Origin: Eubacteriales Family XIII. Incertae Sedis bacterium
GTDB taxonomy: Bacteria; Bacillota; Clostridia; Peptostreptococcales; Anaerovoracaceae
Direction of reading: 5' to 3'
NCBI GenBank assembly: GCA_031281765.1
Contig: JAITEX010000119.1
Span: 1-13,180, forward strand
Length of the DNA stretch: 13,180 nt
This document shows positions 6,349-13,180 of this stretch, in pieces. The notes beneath the pieces were generated by a model, which was not told the DNA's origin, did not search any database, and was given only the letters and a program-made list of their open reading frames with translations. Within the stretch, counting starts at the first letter, position 1, and each line of letters starts with the position of its first letter. Both the position numbers and the translations under genes were made by a program.

Positions 6349-6360
6349 GCGATCGATCGC
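6349..6360. repeat. 12-bp perfect palindrome GCGATCGATCGC
   Basis: A perfect palindrome in the 5' leader of the GntR gene, directly abutting the operator at 6360-6372 and about ten bases before the ribosome site. It has two GATC sites. Role unknown; it could be a second protein site or a chance GC-rich palindrome. Confidence 0.5.
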
Positions 6361-6372
6361 TGGTACAACCAG
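6360..6372. promoter_or_regulatory. FadR-type operator 1 (CTGGTACAACCAG)
   Basis: Palindrome with 5-bp arms CTGGT/ACCAG and a 3-base centre, matching the TGGTNNNACCA pattern of the FadR group of GntR regulators. It lies roughly +13 to +25 of the predicted GntR transcript, a position suited to autorepression. Confidence 0.7.
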
Positions 6373-6390
6373 AAACCAGATTCTCTTTTT

Positions 6391-6419
6391 ATTCTACACC
6401 ACTTATCCGTCAACGGCAA
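6391..6419 (-). promoter_or_regulatory. Promoter of the GntR gene
   Basis: On the minus strand TTGCCG (6414-6419), 17 bases, then TAGAAT (6391-6396). Predicted start near 6384, just upstream of operator 1. Confidence 0.55.
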
Positions 6420-6469
6420 GCGCGCGCGACGCTTATTTTTCGATTTTTGTATGAAATTCAAAGAATATA

Positions 6470-6498
6470 TTGACATCGCGCCGCTATCGTGATATGTT
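6470..6498 (+). promoter_or_regulatory. Promoter of the membrane protein/redox operon
   Basis: Perfect TTGACA (6470-6475), 17-base spacer and TATGTT (6493-6498) with TG at 6490-6491 (extended -10). Predicted start near 6505, giving a leader of about 73 bases that contains operator 2. Confidence 0.75.
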
Positions 6499-6527
6499 TT
6501 GGGTACAGTCATATCTTGTTGGTTTAT

Positions 6528-6538
6528 TGGTATGACCA
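6528..6538. promoter_or_regulatory. FadR-type operator 2 (TGGTATGACCA)
   Basis: A second TGGTNNNACCA site, about +23 to +33 of the predicted operon transcript. With operator 1 it places one site after each of the two divergent promoters. The half-site TTGGT is also repeated eight bases upstream (6519-6523). Confidence 0.7.
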
Positions 6539-6577
6539 TAAATGTAATAGGGAGGATATCGGAACAGGAGGTAGTGT

Positions 6578-7579
6578 ATGTTCAGTTTCAATTATGAGGC
6601 GGGAGCAACTACGTTCAGCACGTGGATGATGTGGATACTCGTATTCGCGCTGCTGTTCGGTTTGAACGAGGTTTCCCGTAGATTCAAATGGTGTGGATTT
6701 TTCTGTTTTCTTATTTTGCCGCTTTTTCTGTCGGCGCTCTGGTTCTCGGTGATGAAGGATACCACGTATACCGACTGGTTTCATCTCGCGAAAGTCTATT
6801 CGTCCACGGCGGGCTGTTTAGGATTCTGGTGCATCCGCCATATCAAAGGTAAAAACAAGCTTACGGGAGAGCCATGGAGATTGGCCGACAAGAAATGGGC
6901 GCTCTGCTTCCCGCCGCTTATTCTCGCCATCAATATCCTTGAGGCGGTGATACGGGATATTCAGGTGGGATTGGAGTACACCGGCGGCGGAATATTAGCC
7001 GACGAGCATATGTACGTACTCGGCGGTTCATGGAACTACATGAACGCCGCCGCGGGCATTTTGAATATCATCACGATTACGGGGTGGTTCGGGATTTGCC
7101 TCCGGAAGAAAACCAAAGGGGACGGTAGCCGCGATATGCTGTGGCCCGATATGCTGTGGTTTTGGATCATCCCCTATGACCTGTGGAATTTCGCCTACAC
7201 CTACAATTGCCTGCCGGGCCATTCGTGGTACTGCGGGTTCGCGCTTCTTCTGGCGCCCACGCTCTGCGCGTTTACCACGGGCAAAGGCGCCTGGCTGCAA
7301 CACCGGGCGCATACCCTTGCGCTCTGGTGCATGTTCGCCCAGACCTTCCCGGCCTTTATCGATGAGGGGAAATTCGCGGTGGCTTCGTCCTACAGCCCGA
7401 CGGCGCTGTTCATCGTCAGTTTGCTCGCCTTGTTGTCCAATATCGCCATCTTTGCGTTCATGCTCTATCGCATCGCGAAGACGAAGAAGAACCCGTACAA
7501 AGGGGAACTGTACAGCGACCTCGCAGTATTCAAGAAAATACGCGCGCTCGGCGACCCCCGGCTCGGTGAATCGTCATGA
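6578..7579 (+). CDS. Polytopic membrane protein, DUF5692-like
   Basis: A 333-residue integral membrane protein with eight or nine hydrophobic segments, roughly at residues 14-31, 37-57, 70-87, 107-124, 154-175, 187-208, 216-234, 245-262 and 273-298. Conserved-looking blocks include LNEVSRRFKW, VYSSTAGCLGFWCIRHIKG, ILAINILEAVIRD, GSWNYMNAAAGILNIITI, WPDMLWFWIIPYDLWNFAY and GAWLQHRAHTLALW; this order matches my memory of DUF5692, a family of unknown function. The many Trp, His and acidic residues within or near membrane segments suggest a specific ligand or cofactor site, but no transporter motif is recognised. A good AGGAGGT (6566-6572) precedes the ATG. It is the first gene of the operon and its last codons overlap the next gene by ATGA, so translational coupling is likely. 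Confidence 0.8.
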   Translation: MFSFNYEAGATTFSTWMMWILVFALLFGLNEVSRRFKWCGFFCFLILPLFLSALWFSVMKDTTYTDWFHLAKVYSSTAGCLGFWCIRHIKGKNKLTGEPWRLADKKWALCFPPLILAINILEAVIRDIQVGLEYTGGGILADEHMYVLGGSWNYMNAAAGILNIITITGWFGICLRKKTKGDGSRDMLWPDMLWFWIIPYDLWNFAYTYNCLPGHSWYCGFALLLAPTLCAFTTGKGAWLQHRAHTLALWCMFAQTFPAFIDEGKFAVASSYSPTALFIVSLLALLSNIAIFAFMLYRIAKTKKNPYKGELYSDLAVFKKIRALGDPRLGESS

Positions 7580-10275
7580 CGCAGGCGGTCAAGGAGAGGG
7601 TCCTCGATCTCGCCAACCATATCGGCGGAAAGAAGCGCGGCTCCAAGGGCGAAATCAAGGCCACGGACCCGGAATATCTGATTTTGGAGCCCGTCGTTAC
7701 GGACGATATGGCGGAAGTCGCCCTGCATATGGAGCTGCGGAAAAAGATTACGGCCGCCGAACTTGCCGGCAAATGCGGCAAGCCCGAGGAGGAAGTCTAC
7801 CGCCTGCTGATGGATCTTGCGGACGCGGGCGTCTGCTTTGTCAATGAAATAAACGGCGTCGATACCTTCTGGTATGACGTCTGGGTGCCGGGCATCATGG
7901 AAATGATGGTCGCGAACAAGAAGAATGTCGCGAAATACCCTCAAATCGCGGAGGCGTTTGAAGCCTACGGGCGCGTACGGGGGCCGCGGACAACCGGGAA
8001 TTTCCCCGTTGGCGTCGGCCTTATGCGCGTGATTCCCATTGAGCAGGCGATAATGGGCGAGACGCGGCGCGCGTCCTATGAAGAAGTGTCAAAATATTTG
8101 AATGACAATGATATTTTTACGGTTTCCGATTGTTCCTGCCGCACCGCCCGTGAGGTGATGGGCGAGGGCTGCGGGCACCTGAAAGAGGATATGTGCATTC
8201 AGATGGGGCACGCCGCCGAATATTATATCCGCACCGGCAGAGGGCGGCAAATCACGCGGGAGGAAGCCTTCGAAATCATTCGCAGGGCCGAGGAAAACGG
8301 CCTGATGCATCAGATCCCGAATTTGGACGGCTCCGGCAAGACGCACGCCATCTGCAACTGCTGCGGCTGTTCGTGCCTGTCCCTGCGCACGGCGGAGATG
8401 TTTATCAACGCTGACATGGTCCGCTCCAATTACGTCTCAAGCGTCGACAGGGAGAAATGCACCGCCTGCGGGGAATGCGTCAAGCACTGCCCCGTCAATG
8501 CCCTGCAGCTCGGGCAGAAGATTTGTTCGTCCCTGCCCGTAACGGAGGAGATAGTCCGCAAGGAGACGCCCCGGAATACCGAATGGGGCGTCGAAAGGTG
8601 GAACCCCGACTACCGCGTCAACCGCAAGAATGTGGTCGATACGGGAACGGGACCGTGCAAAACGGCCTGCCCCGCCCATATCGCCGTCCAGGGCTATATC
8701 AAGATGGCGTCTCAGGGCAAATACGCGGAAGCATTGGAATTGATTAAATTAGAGAACCCCTTCCCCGCGGTCTGCGGGCGCATCTGCCCCCGTGACTGCG
8801 AATCGGAATGCACACGCGGCGATATTGATGAGCCGGTCGCCATCGACGACATCAAGCGGTTTATCGCGGAACGGGAACTCAAAGCCGAACATCGTTCGGT
8901 CCCCGCGAAGAAGCACAAGTATAACAAGAAGATAGCCGTCGTGGGCGGTGGGCCCTCGGGCCTGTCCTGCGCCTATTATTTAGCCGTCGACGGATACGAG
9001 GTCACGGTGTTCGAGAAAGAGCGCATCCTCGGCGGTATGCTCACCCTCGGCATTCCCTCCTTCCGTTTGGAGAAGGACATCATCAACGCGGAAATCGAGG
9101 TTATCAGAGAACTCGGCGTCGAATTCCGTCTGGGCGTTGAGGTTGGCAGGGACGTCAGTTTGGACGCGCTGCGAAGGGAAGGCTTCTCGGCGTTCTATAT
9201 CGCCGTCGGCGCCCGCGCGGGGCGCAGCCTCGGCATAGAGGGCGAGGACGCGGAAGGCGTCTTGACCGGCGTCGAATTCCTGCGCAGAATCAACGCGGGC
9301 GAGGACATGCGGCTGCACGGCAAGACCGTGGTTATCGGCGGCGGCAATGTCGCTATCGACGTAGCGCGGACGGCCGTCCGCGTCGGCGCGGACCCCGCGG
9401 AAATGTACTGTCTGGAGAGCCGGGACGAGATGCCCGCCTTGGAAGAGGAAATCGAAGAGGCGTTGTCGGAGGACATCACCATCCATAACGGCTGGGGGCC
9501 GGCGCACATAGTAGCGGAAAACGGCCGCGTGACGGGCGTCATATTCAAACGCTGCGTCTCCGTATTCGACGAAAACGGGAAATTCGCTCCCGCCTACGAT
9601 GAGAACGACCTTATCACCGTAGACGCGGAACACGTGCTGCTCTCGGTCGGGCAGGCCATCGAATGGGGCGGGCTTCTGGAGGGCAGCAATGTCAAGCTGC
9701 GCCCGAACGGGGCCGCCATCGCGAATGACTTCACCCTGCAGACGGATGAGCCTGACGTCTTTGTCGGCGGCGATGCGTTCACGGGGCCGAAATTCGCGAT
9801 TGACGCCATAGCTCAGGGGAAAGAGGCGGCGGTCTCGATTCACCGCTTTGTGCAGAAGGGGCAGAGCCTCGTCATCGGCCGCGACCGGCGGGAATACAAT
9901 TCGCTGAACAAGAAAAGCGCCGTCATCGAAGGGTTTGACAACACGCCGAGGCAGCGGCCGCTCCAGATGGCCGGTCAGGTAGGCGCCGTGAAAAAATCCT
10001 TCCGCGATACGCGCGGCGTCCTGACGGAGGAACAGATCAAGAAAGAGACCGAGCGCTGCCTCGGCTGCGGCGCTGTCGTTCGGGATGAATTCCTCTGCGT
10101 GGGCTGCGGGCAATGTACGACCAAATGCCGGTTTGAAGCCATTACGCTCGTCCGGAAATACGACGGGAAAGGCGTCGCGTGGGAAGAGATCAAGCCGGTC
10201 GTCATCAAGCAGCTCGTCAAGCGCAAGGGCAAAATCGCCGCGAAAAAACTGAAGGACCGGTTTGCGCCATCATAG
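7576..10275 (+). CDS. Multi-[4Fe-4S] FAD/NAD(P)-dependent oxidoreductase (GltD-like core)
   Basis: An 899-residue modular redox protein. Residues about 45-105 look like a winged helix (KITAAELAGKCGKPEEEVYRLLMDLADAG). Next come a cysteine region (Cys186, 188, 199, 207) and CNCCGCSC (260-267), then a ferredoxin motif CTACGECVKHCP (295-306). Residues 355-760 are a glutamate-synthase small-subunit-like core: Cys361, 365, 400, 404, 408 and 412 for two clusters, the FAD motif VVGGGPSGLSCAYYLA (455-470), the NAD(P) motif VVIGGGNVAIDVARTA (585-600) and the second FAD motif VFVGGDAFTGP (728-738). A C-terminal segment has Cys828, 831, 841, 844, 847 and 851. This allows about five or six clusters. It should pass electrons between NAD(P)H, FAD and iron-sulfur centres; substrate unknown. 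GltB is absent, so it is not ordinary glutamate synthase. The ATG at 7576 overlaps the previous stop. Confidence 0.88.
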   Translation: MTQAVKERVLDLANHIGGKKRGSKGEIKATDPEYLILEPVVTDDMAEVALHMELRKKITAAELAGKCGKPEEEVYRLLMDLADAGVCFVNEINGVDTFWYDVWVPGIMEMMVANKKNVAKYPQIAEAFEAYGRVRGPRTTGNFPVGVGLMRVIPIEQAIMGETRRASYEEVSKYLNDNDIFTVSDCSCRTAREVMGEGCGHLKEDMCIQMGHAAEYYIRTGRGRQITREEAFEIIRRAEENGLMHQIPNLDGSGKTHAICNCCGCSCLSLRTAEMFINADMVRSNYVSSVDREKCTACGECVKHCPVNALQLGQKICSSLPVTEEIVRKETPRNTEWGVERWNPDYRVNRKNVVDTGTGPCKTACPAHIAVQGYIKMASQGKYAEALELIKLENPFPAVCGRICPRDCESECTRGDIDEPVAIDDIKRFIAERELKAEHRSVPAKKHKYNKKIAVVGGGPSGLSCAYYLAVDGYEVTVFEKERILGGMLTLGIPSFRLEKDIINAEIEVIRELGVEFRLGVEVGRDVSLDALRREGFSAFYIAVGARAGRSLGIEGEDAEGVLTGVEFLRRINAGEDMRLHGKTVVIGGGNVAIDVARTAVRVGADPAEMYCLESRDEMPALEEEIEEALSEDITIHNGWGPAHIVAENGRVTGVIFKRCVSVFDENGKFAPAYDENDLITVDAEHVLLSVGQAIEWGGLLEGSNVKLRPNGAAIANDFTLQTDEPDVFVGGDAFTGPKFAIDAIAQGKEAAVSIHRFVQKGQSLVIGRDRREYNSLNKKSAVIEGFDNTPRQRPLQMAGQVGAVKKSFRDTRGVLTEEQIKKETERCLGCGAVVRDEFLCVGCGQCTTKCRFEAITLVRKYDGKGVAWEEIKPVVIKQLVKRKGKIAAKKLKDRFAPS

Positions 10276-10285
10276 CCTGTGGCGA

Positions 10286-10314
10286 TTGCGGGGCGCGACC
10301 GAATATGTCATAAT
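10286..10314 (+). promoter_or_regulatory. possible internal promoter before hypA
   Basis: TTGCGG (10286-10291), 17 bases, CATAAT (10309-10314) with TG at 10306-10307 (extended -10). The 80-bp gap between the flavoprotein and hypA has room for it; the -35 match is partial. Confidence 0.35.
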
Positions 10315-10355
10315 GCCATAATGGTGCGCATGGAGTAACGCGAGGAGTAAAGTAT

Positions 10356-10703
10356 ATGCATGAACTTGGGGTCGTCATAGAGGTGGTCAACACCGTTGAA
10401 AAATTTGCGAGGGAGAATCAGGTGGAGGGAAAAATCGAAACCCTGGTTCTCCAGATCGGTGAACTATCCTCTATGATCCCCAAGTATATCGAAGCGGTCT
10501 ACCCCGCCGCGATAAACAACACCATCCTTCAGGACACGAAATTGGAGATCGAAATCCTGCCCGGCAACGCCCGCTGCGCGGACTGTGCCAAAGTCTTCAA
10601 CGTCCTTCAGAACAGGGGCGTCTGCCCGGCCTGCGGCGGCAAGAATCTCGAGCTGCTGTGCGGAAAAGAATTTTTCATCAAAGAAATCGTTATCGAGGAA
10701 TAA
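10356..10703 (+). CDS. hypA: HypA-like nickel/zinc metallochaperone
   Basis: A 115-residue protein of normal HypA length. It starts MHEL, the nickel-binding N-terminal motif (His2, Glu3), has the IGELSSMIPKYIEAVYPAA core (34-52), and a zinc site of two CxxC pairs, Cys74/Cys77 and Cys90/Cys93, with an additional Cys102. HypA delivers nickel to [NiFe] hydrogenase, and in some bacteria to urease, with HypB. Here no hypB, other hyp gene or hydrogenase gene is in the window; the neighbours are the large iron-sulfur flavoprotein and a membrane protein, so it may serve another enzyme in cis or a hydrogenase elsewhere. GAGGAG (10342-10347) lies eight bases before the ATG. Assignment is secure at family level; the client is not known. 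Confidence 0.9.
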   Translation: MHELGVVIEVVNTVEKFARENQVEGKIETLVLQIGELSSMIPKYIEAVYPAAINNTILQDTKLEIEILPGNARCADCAKVFNVLQNRGVCPACGGKNLELLCGKEFFIKEIVIEE

Positions 10704-10745
10704 CTTCCCCTGAACGCCAGCGCTTATTATTCGCCGGGAATATAG

Positions 10746-10751
10746 TATAAT
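10746..10751 (+). promoter_or_regulatory. -10 element six bases before a start codon (possible leaderless start)
   Basis: A perfect TATAAT is followed by only six bases before the ATG at 10758, so transcription would start at or beside the start codon. No Shine-Dalgarno is visible before this ATG. The best -35 is weak (TTATTA at 10724-10729, 16-base spacer). Confidence 0.45.
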
Positions 10752-10757
10752 ATCTTC

Positions 10758-11978
10758 ATGGAAAAAAGTGATTTGAAAGTAATAGTCGGCGGCGGAGACC
10801 CGAAGGACAGCCGCGCGCCGAAGCGCTTTGTGAGCGCGTATGTGACGAACAGCCGCCTGATGGGCGTACTCGTCGTCTCTATCCATTGGGAGTCCATACT
10901 CTCCGGAAACAGGGACGGCGGCGGCGAGAGCTTCCGCCAGTTCTTCTATATCGAAGTTTCGGAGATAGGCCTCGATACCTATAAGAGCCTCTGTGGGGAC
11001 GAAGCGGCGCCGTTGCTTGAAATAGAGCAGGAGATGGCCGGCGGCCTCGGTTCCGGCAAGGTCGACATTACGGAGAAAGAAGCCGTGATGCTGATTCAGA
11101 AATACGCTGAACTGAACGAAAAATACGGCGAAGAACTGCCCGAGGAAATCCGTGAGTTCCGCTTTATCCTCGACCGGGAAATCACGGCGACGGAGAACGA
11201 ATGGCGGGAACTGTTCCGCAAGACGTGCGTGTCTCCTGAAACCCCGAACCAGCTGATCAATTATTTTCTTATGCGGTACTTTGCGCGCGACGCCGAAGCG
11301 ATAGAGTTTCTCGCTCCCGGTGTTGTCAAAAATAAATTTGACGACGACGGCGAATACGATACCCTCTGCCTGAACAAAATCGAGGAACGGATCGACAAAG
11401 AAAACGGCTTGTCCTATCTCTGCGAATCGCTGATCGAAACCGAACGGGAACATCAGATCGTCGTATCGGAGATACGGGTCAGCGGCGATGCGGTCACTTC
11501 GTTTGAGATTATCTCGCGGTTCCCTATCTCAAACGCGGAAACGGCGATGAAACTCGAACGGCCCGAATTTATTACCGTCTATGAAATACTGATGGACCAC
11601 ACCGTAGTGCGCGAATTTCTCGACGCCGGACTGCCGGCGGCCATGAAGCGCGATACGGATTTCGGCAAGCTCTACCTGACGTTCAATGAAAATAACAATC
11701 ATCTGAAAAAGTCCGTCTACCGGCTGAACGACGACATCAAAGGCATGATATATGTGACGGACGAAGGGCAGATGATCCTTGCGGCGTATTCGCTCGCCCA
11801 GATACACCGTCTCGAACGCGGCGTCCAGTCCCTCCCGTTCGGCCGCAAGCTGCTCGCGCTCGCGAAATATGAATTTAAAGAAGATATGTTTTACGATTTT
11901 GTACGCAATGAAACCGGGGATTTTGTCAGCTACGTAGAGGAAGTATGCGAGTTCGACCCGGATGATGAGGATATATGA
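10758..11978 (+). CDS. Conserved-looking hypothetical protein, unrecognised
   Basis: I do not recognise this 406-residue protein. It has no signal peptide, membrane segment or cysteine cluster, is acidic overall (tail EEVCEFDPDDEDI) and reads as a soluble alpha/beta protein. An N-terminal part (about 20-90) with FVSAYVTNSRLMGVLVVSIHW and RQFFYIEVSEIGLDTYKSL is followed by a helical region with LINYFLMRYFARDAEAIEFL (about 170-190) and a C-terminal half with alternating strands, SEIRVSGDAVTSFEIISRF. Codon use and GC match its neighbours, and the frame is open over 1.2 kb, so it is a real gene. It lies 54 bp after hypA and 33 bp before the aldo/keto reductase. It has no clear ribosome site; a TATAAT sits just before the ATG. 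Confidence 0.8.
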   Translation: MEKSDLKVIVGGGDPKDSRAPKRFVSAYVTNSRLMGVLVVSIHWESILSGNRDGGGESFRQFFYIEVSEIGLDTYKSLCGDEAAPLLEIEQEMAGGLGSGKVDITEKEAVMLIQKYAELNEKYGEELPEEIREFRFILDREITATENEWRELFRKTCVSPETPNQLINYFLMRYFARDAEAIEFLAPGVVKNKFDDDGEYDTLCLNKIEERIDKENGLSYLCESLIETEREHQIVVSEIRVSGDAVTSFEIISRFPISNAETAMKLERPEFITVYEILMDHTVVREFLDAGLPAAMKRDTDFGKLYLTFNENNNHLKKSVYRLNDDIKGMIYVTDEGQMILAAYSLAQIHRLERGVQSLPFGRKLLALAKYEFKEDMFYDFVRNETGDFVSYVEEVCEFDPDDEDI

Positions 11979-12011
11979 GAGGGATAGTGCGAAGAAGGAG
12001 CGCAGAGAGTC

Positions 12012-13136
12012 ATGAAGTACCGGAAGAATGAAAAAACAGGCAAAGATGTGTCGCTGCTCGGGTTCGGCGCGATGCGGCTGCCGCAGAACGAGGACGGGAG
12101 CATCGACGAGGCGGAGGCGATACGTTGCATACGTTATGCCATAGATAACGGCGTGAACTATGTCGATACGGCCTATCCCTACCATGACGGCAAGAGCGAG
12201 CCGCTCGTCGGCAAGGCGCTGAAAGACGGGTATCGTGAGAAGGTCATTCTCGCGTCAAAGCTGCCGTTGTGGGCCATCAAGAAGCGCGAGGATATGTATG
12301 ATTTGATTGCGACGCAGCTCGACCGGCTTGACGACACCTTTATCGACAACTACCTGATACATGACATCAATGACGAATCGTATAATGACGTGAAGAAGTG
12401 GGACATCATCTCATTTATGCAGGAGATGAAGGCCGCCGGCAAGATCGGGAACATCGGGTTTTCCTATCACGGGACCACGACGGAATTCTTCAAGGAACTG
12501 ATAGACCTCTTCGATTGGGATTTCGTGCAGATACAGCTGAACTATATGGACGTCGAATACCAGGCCGGCGTTGCGGGGCTGAAGTACGCGGCGGCGAAGG
12601 GCATTCCCGTCGTTATTATGGAACCGCTGCGCGGTGGGAAGCTCGTGGACGTGATACCCGATACGATACAGGCCTTCTGGGACAGCACACCCGTCACGCG
12701 TACGCCCGCGGAATGGGCCCTGCGCTGGGTCGCGAATTTCCCCGAGGTGCTGACGATACTCAGCGGCATGAGTTCGATGGCGCAGGTAGAGGACAATATC
12801 CGCATCCTCTCCGAAGCCGACGCGGACAGCCTGACGGCGGAGGAACTCGACATCGTCGCGAAGGTCGCGGACGAATACCACAAGCGCATTCCCTACGGTT
12901 GCACGGCCTGCAAATACTGTCTCCCCTGTCCGGTCAATATCGATATTCCGCACGTCATTGAGGTACGGAACGAGGTGTCCGTCTACGGCGCAAAAGAAAA
13001 ACTCACCTTTGCTTACGAGAGTTTTCTCGACCCGAAACCCGCGGTCTGTATCACCTGCAGGAAGTGTGAGGAGATATGCCCGCAGCATCTTCCGGTCTCG
13101 GATATTATGACGGAAACGGCCGGTATATTTGCATAA
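12012..13136 (+). CDS. Aldo/keto reductase with C-terminal 2x[4Fe-4S] ferredoxin domain
   Basis: A 374-residue protein. Residues 1-285 form an aldo/keto reductase barrel with the catalytic tetrad Asp52 and Tyr57 (VDTAYPYH), Lys83 (ASKLP) and His117 (YLIHD), plus GKIGNIGFSYHG and the EPLRGGKL and LSGMSSMAQVEDN segments that contact NAD(P)H. Residues 296-357 carry two cluster motifs, CTACKYCLPCP (Cys297, 300, 303, 306) and CITCRKCEEICPQ (Cys346, 349, 352, 356). This is the common clostridial predicted oxidoreductase of the aldo/keto reductase family; physiological substrates are mostly unknown, and electrons may pass between ferredoxin and NAD(P)H. AAGGAG (11995-12000) lies eleven bases before the ATG. 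It follows the hypothetical gene by 33 bp, likely cotranscribed. No terminator is visible in the 44 bases after the stop before the window ends. Confidence 0.92.
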   Translation: MKYRKNEKTGKDVSLLGFGAMRLPQNEDGSIDEAEAIRCIRYAIDNGVNYVDTAYPYHDGKSEPLVGKALKDGYREKVILASKLPLWAIKKREDMYDLIATQLDRLDDTFIDNYLIHDINDESYNDVKKWDIISFMQEMKAAGKIGNIGFSYHGTTTEFFKELIDLFDWDFVQIQLNYMDVEYQAGVAGLKYAAAKGIPVVIMEPLRGGKLVDVIPDTIQAFWDSTPVTRTPAEWALRWVANFPEVLTILSGMSSMAQVEDNIRILSEADADSLTAEELDIVAKVADEYHKRIPYGCTACKYCLPCPVNIDIPHVIEVRNEVSVYGAKEKLTFAYESFLDPKPAVCITCRKCEEICPQHLPVSDIMTETAGIFA

Positions 13137-13180
13137 TGCAGGGCAGCCCGGAGGATAGCCTCGAGGGCAAGGCAAAAGAA

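Noticed and set aside
6532..6597. 21-codon open frame in the operon leader overlapping the membrane protein start
   Set aside because: No ribosome site precedes its ATG, which lies inside operator 2; nothing supports translation.
7118..7128. GGGGACGGTAG in the membrane protein gene, resembling the GGGGACGGTTC repeat
   Set aside because: It lacks the TTC end and pairing arms, and the encoded KGDGSRDMLWPD fits a loop between membrane segments.
7133..7159. Direct repeat of GATATGCTGTGG (7133-7144 and 7148-7159)
   Set aside because: It encodes DMLWPDMLW, which I recall as similar to the conserved segment of the membrane family, so it is probably protein-driven.
8980..10113. Long open frame (377 codons) on the minus strand inside the flavoprotein gene
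   Set aside because: It is antisense to the well-supported NAD(P)/FAD domain, has no family motif, and arises from GC-rich third-position bias.
10464..11453. Minus-strand open frame of 329 codons across hypA and the hypothetical gene
   Set aside because: It crosses two plus-strand genes, has no ribosome site or motif, and looks like a composition shadow.

Overview
The window looks like chromosome from an anaerobic, moderately GC-rich Bacillota (Clostridia-type) bacterium. This is inferred from strong AGGAGG-type ribosome binding sites, sigma-A-like promoters, several iron-sulfur redox proteins, a crotonase and a fused MobA-like/histidine phosphatase protein. I see no tRNA, rRNA, CRISPR array, transposase gene or replication origin.

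Layout. (1) Bases 2-721 (+) hold the 3' part of a TIGR03915/DUF4130 DNA-metabolism gene that begins before the window. (2) Bases 3978-718 (-) hold a four-gene leftward cluster, in transcription order: a nucleotidyltransferase/histidine-phosphatase fusion, a crotonase-family enoyl-CoA hydratase, a MarR regulator and a small C_GCAxxG_C_C protein. The last gene meets gene 1 tail to tail, and a TTAA serves as the stop on both strands. (3) Bases 4037-5586 (+) hold a visibly more AT-rich hipB-hipA module. Its excellent promoter lies inside an inverted repeat. (4) A FadR-like GntR regulator (-, 6328-5624) is divergent from an operon-like run starting at 6578 (+): a polytopic DUF5692-like membrane protein, a very large multi-cluster flavoprotein (ATGA overlap with the previous gene) and HypA. 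An unrecognised soluble 406-aa protein and a ferredoxin-type aldo/keto reductase follow on the same strand.

How parts fit. The 243-bp region between the GntR gene and the membrane-protein gene has two opposed promoters. Each has a TGGTNNNACCA site just downstream of its predicted start point. The simplest reading is a FadR-like protein repressing both itself and the membrane/redox operon. The operon looks like a small redox module: membrane protein plus an NAD(P)H- or FAD-linked iron-sulfur enzyme with a winged-helix-like N-terminus, followed by a nickel/zinc chaperone with no hydrogenase nearby. Its substrate is not evident.

The most unusual feature is in the fusion gene at 2557-3978. Short repeats with a common GACGGTT core (GGGGACGGTTC in the clear copies) sit inside the coding sequence at three places without breaking the frame, each adding a Gly-Asp-Gly peptide. 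In each copy the core is a loop flanked by complementary arms whose sequence differs from copy to copy. They resemble REP-like or ORF-invading palindromic elements.
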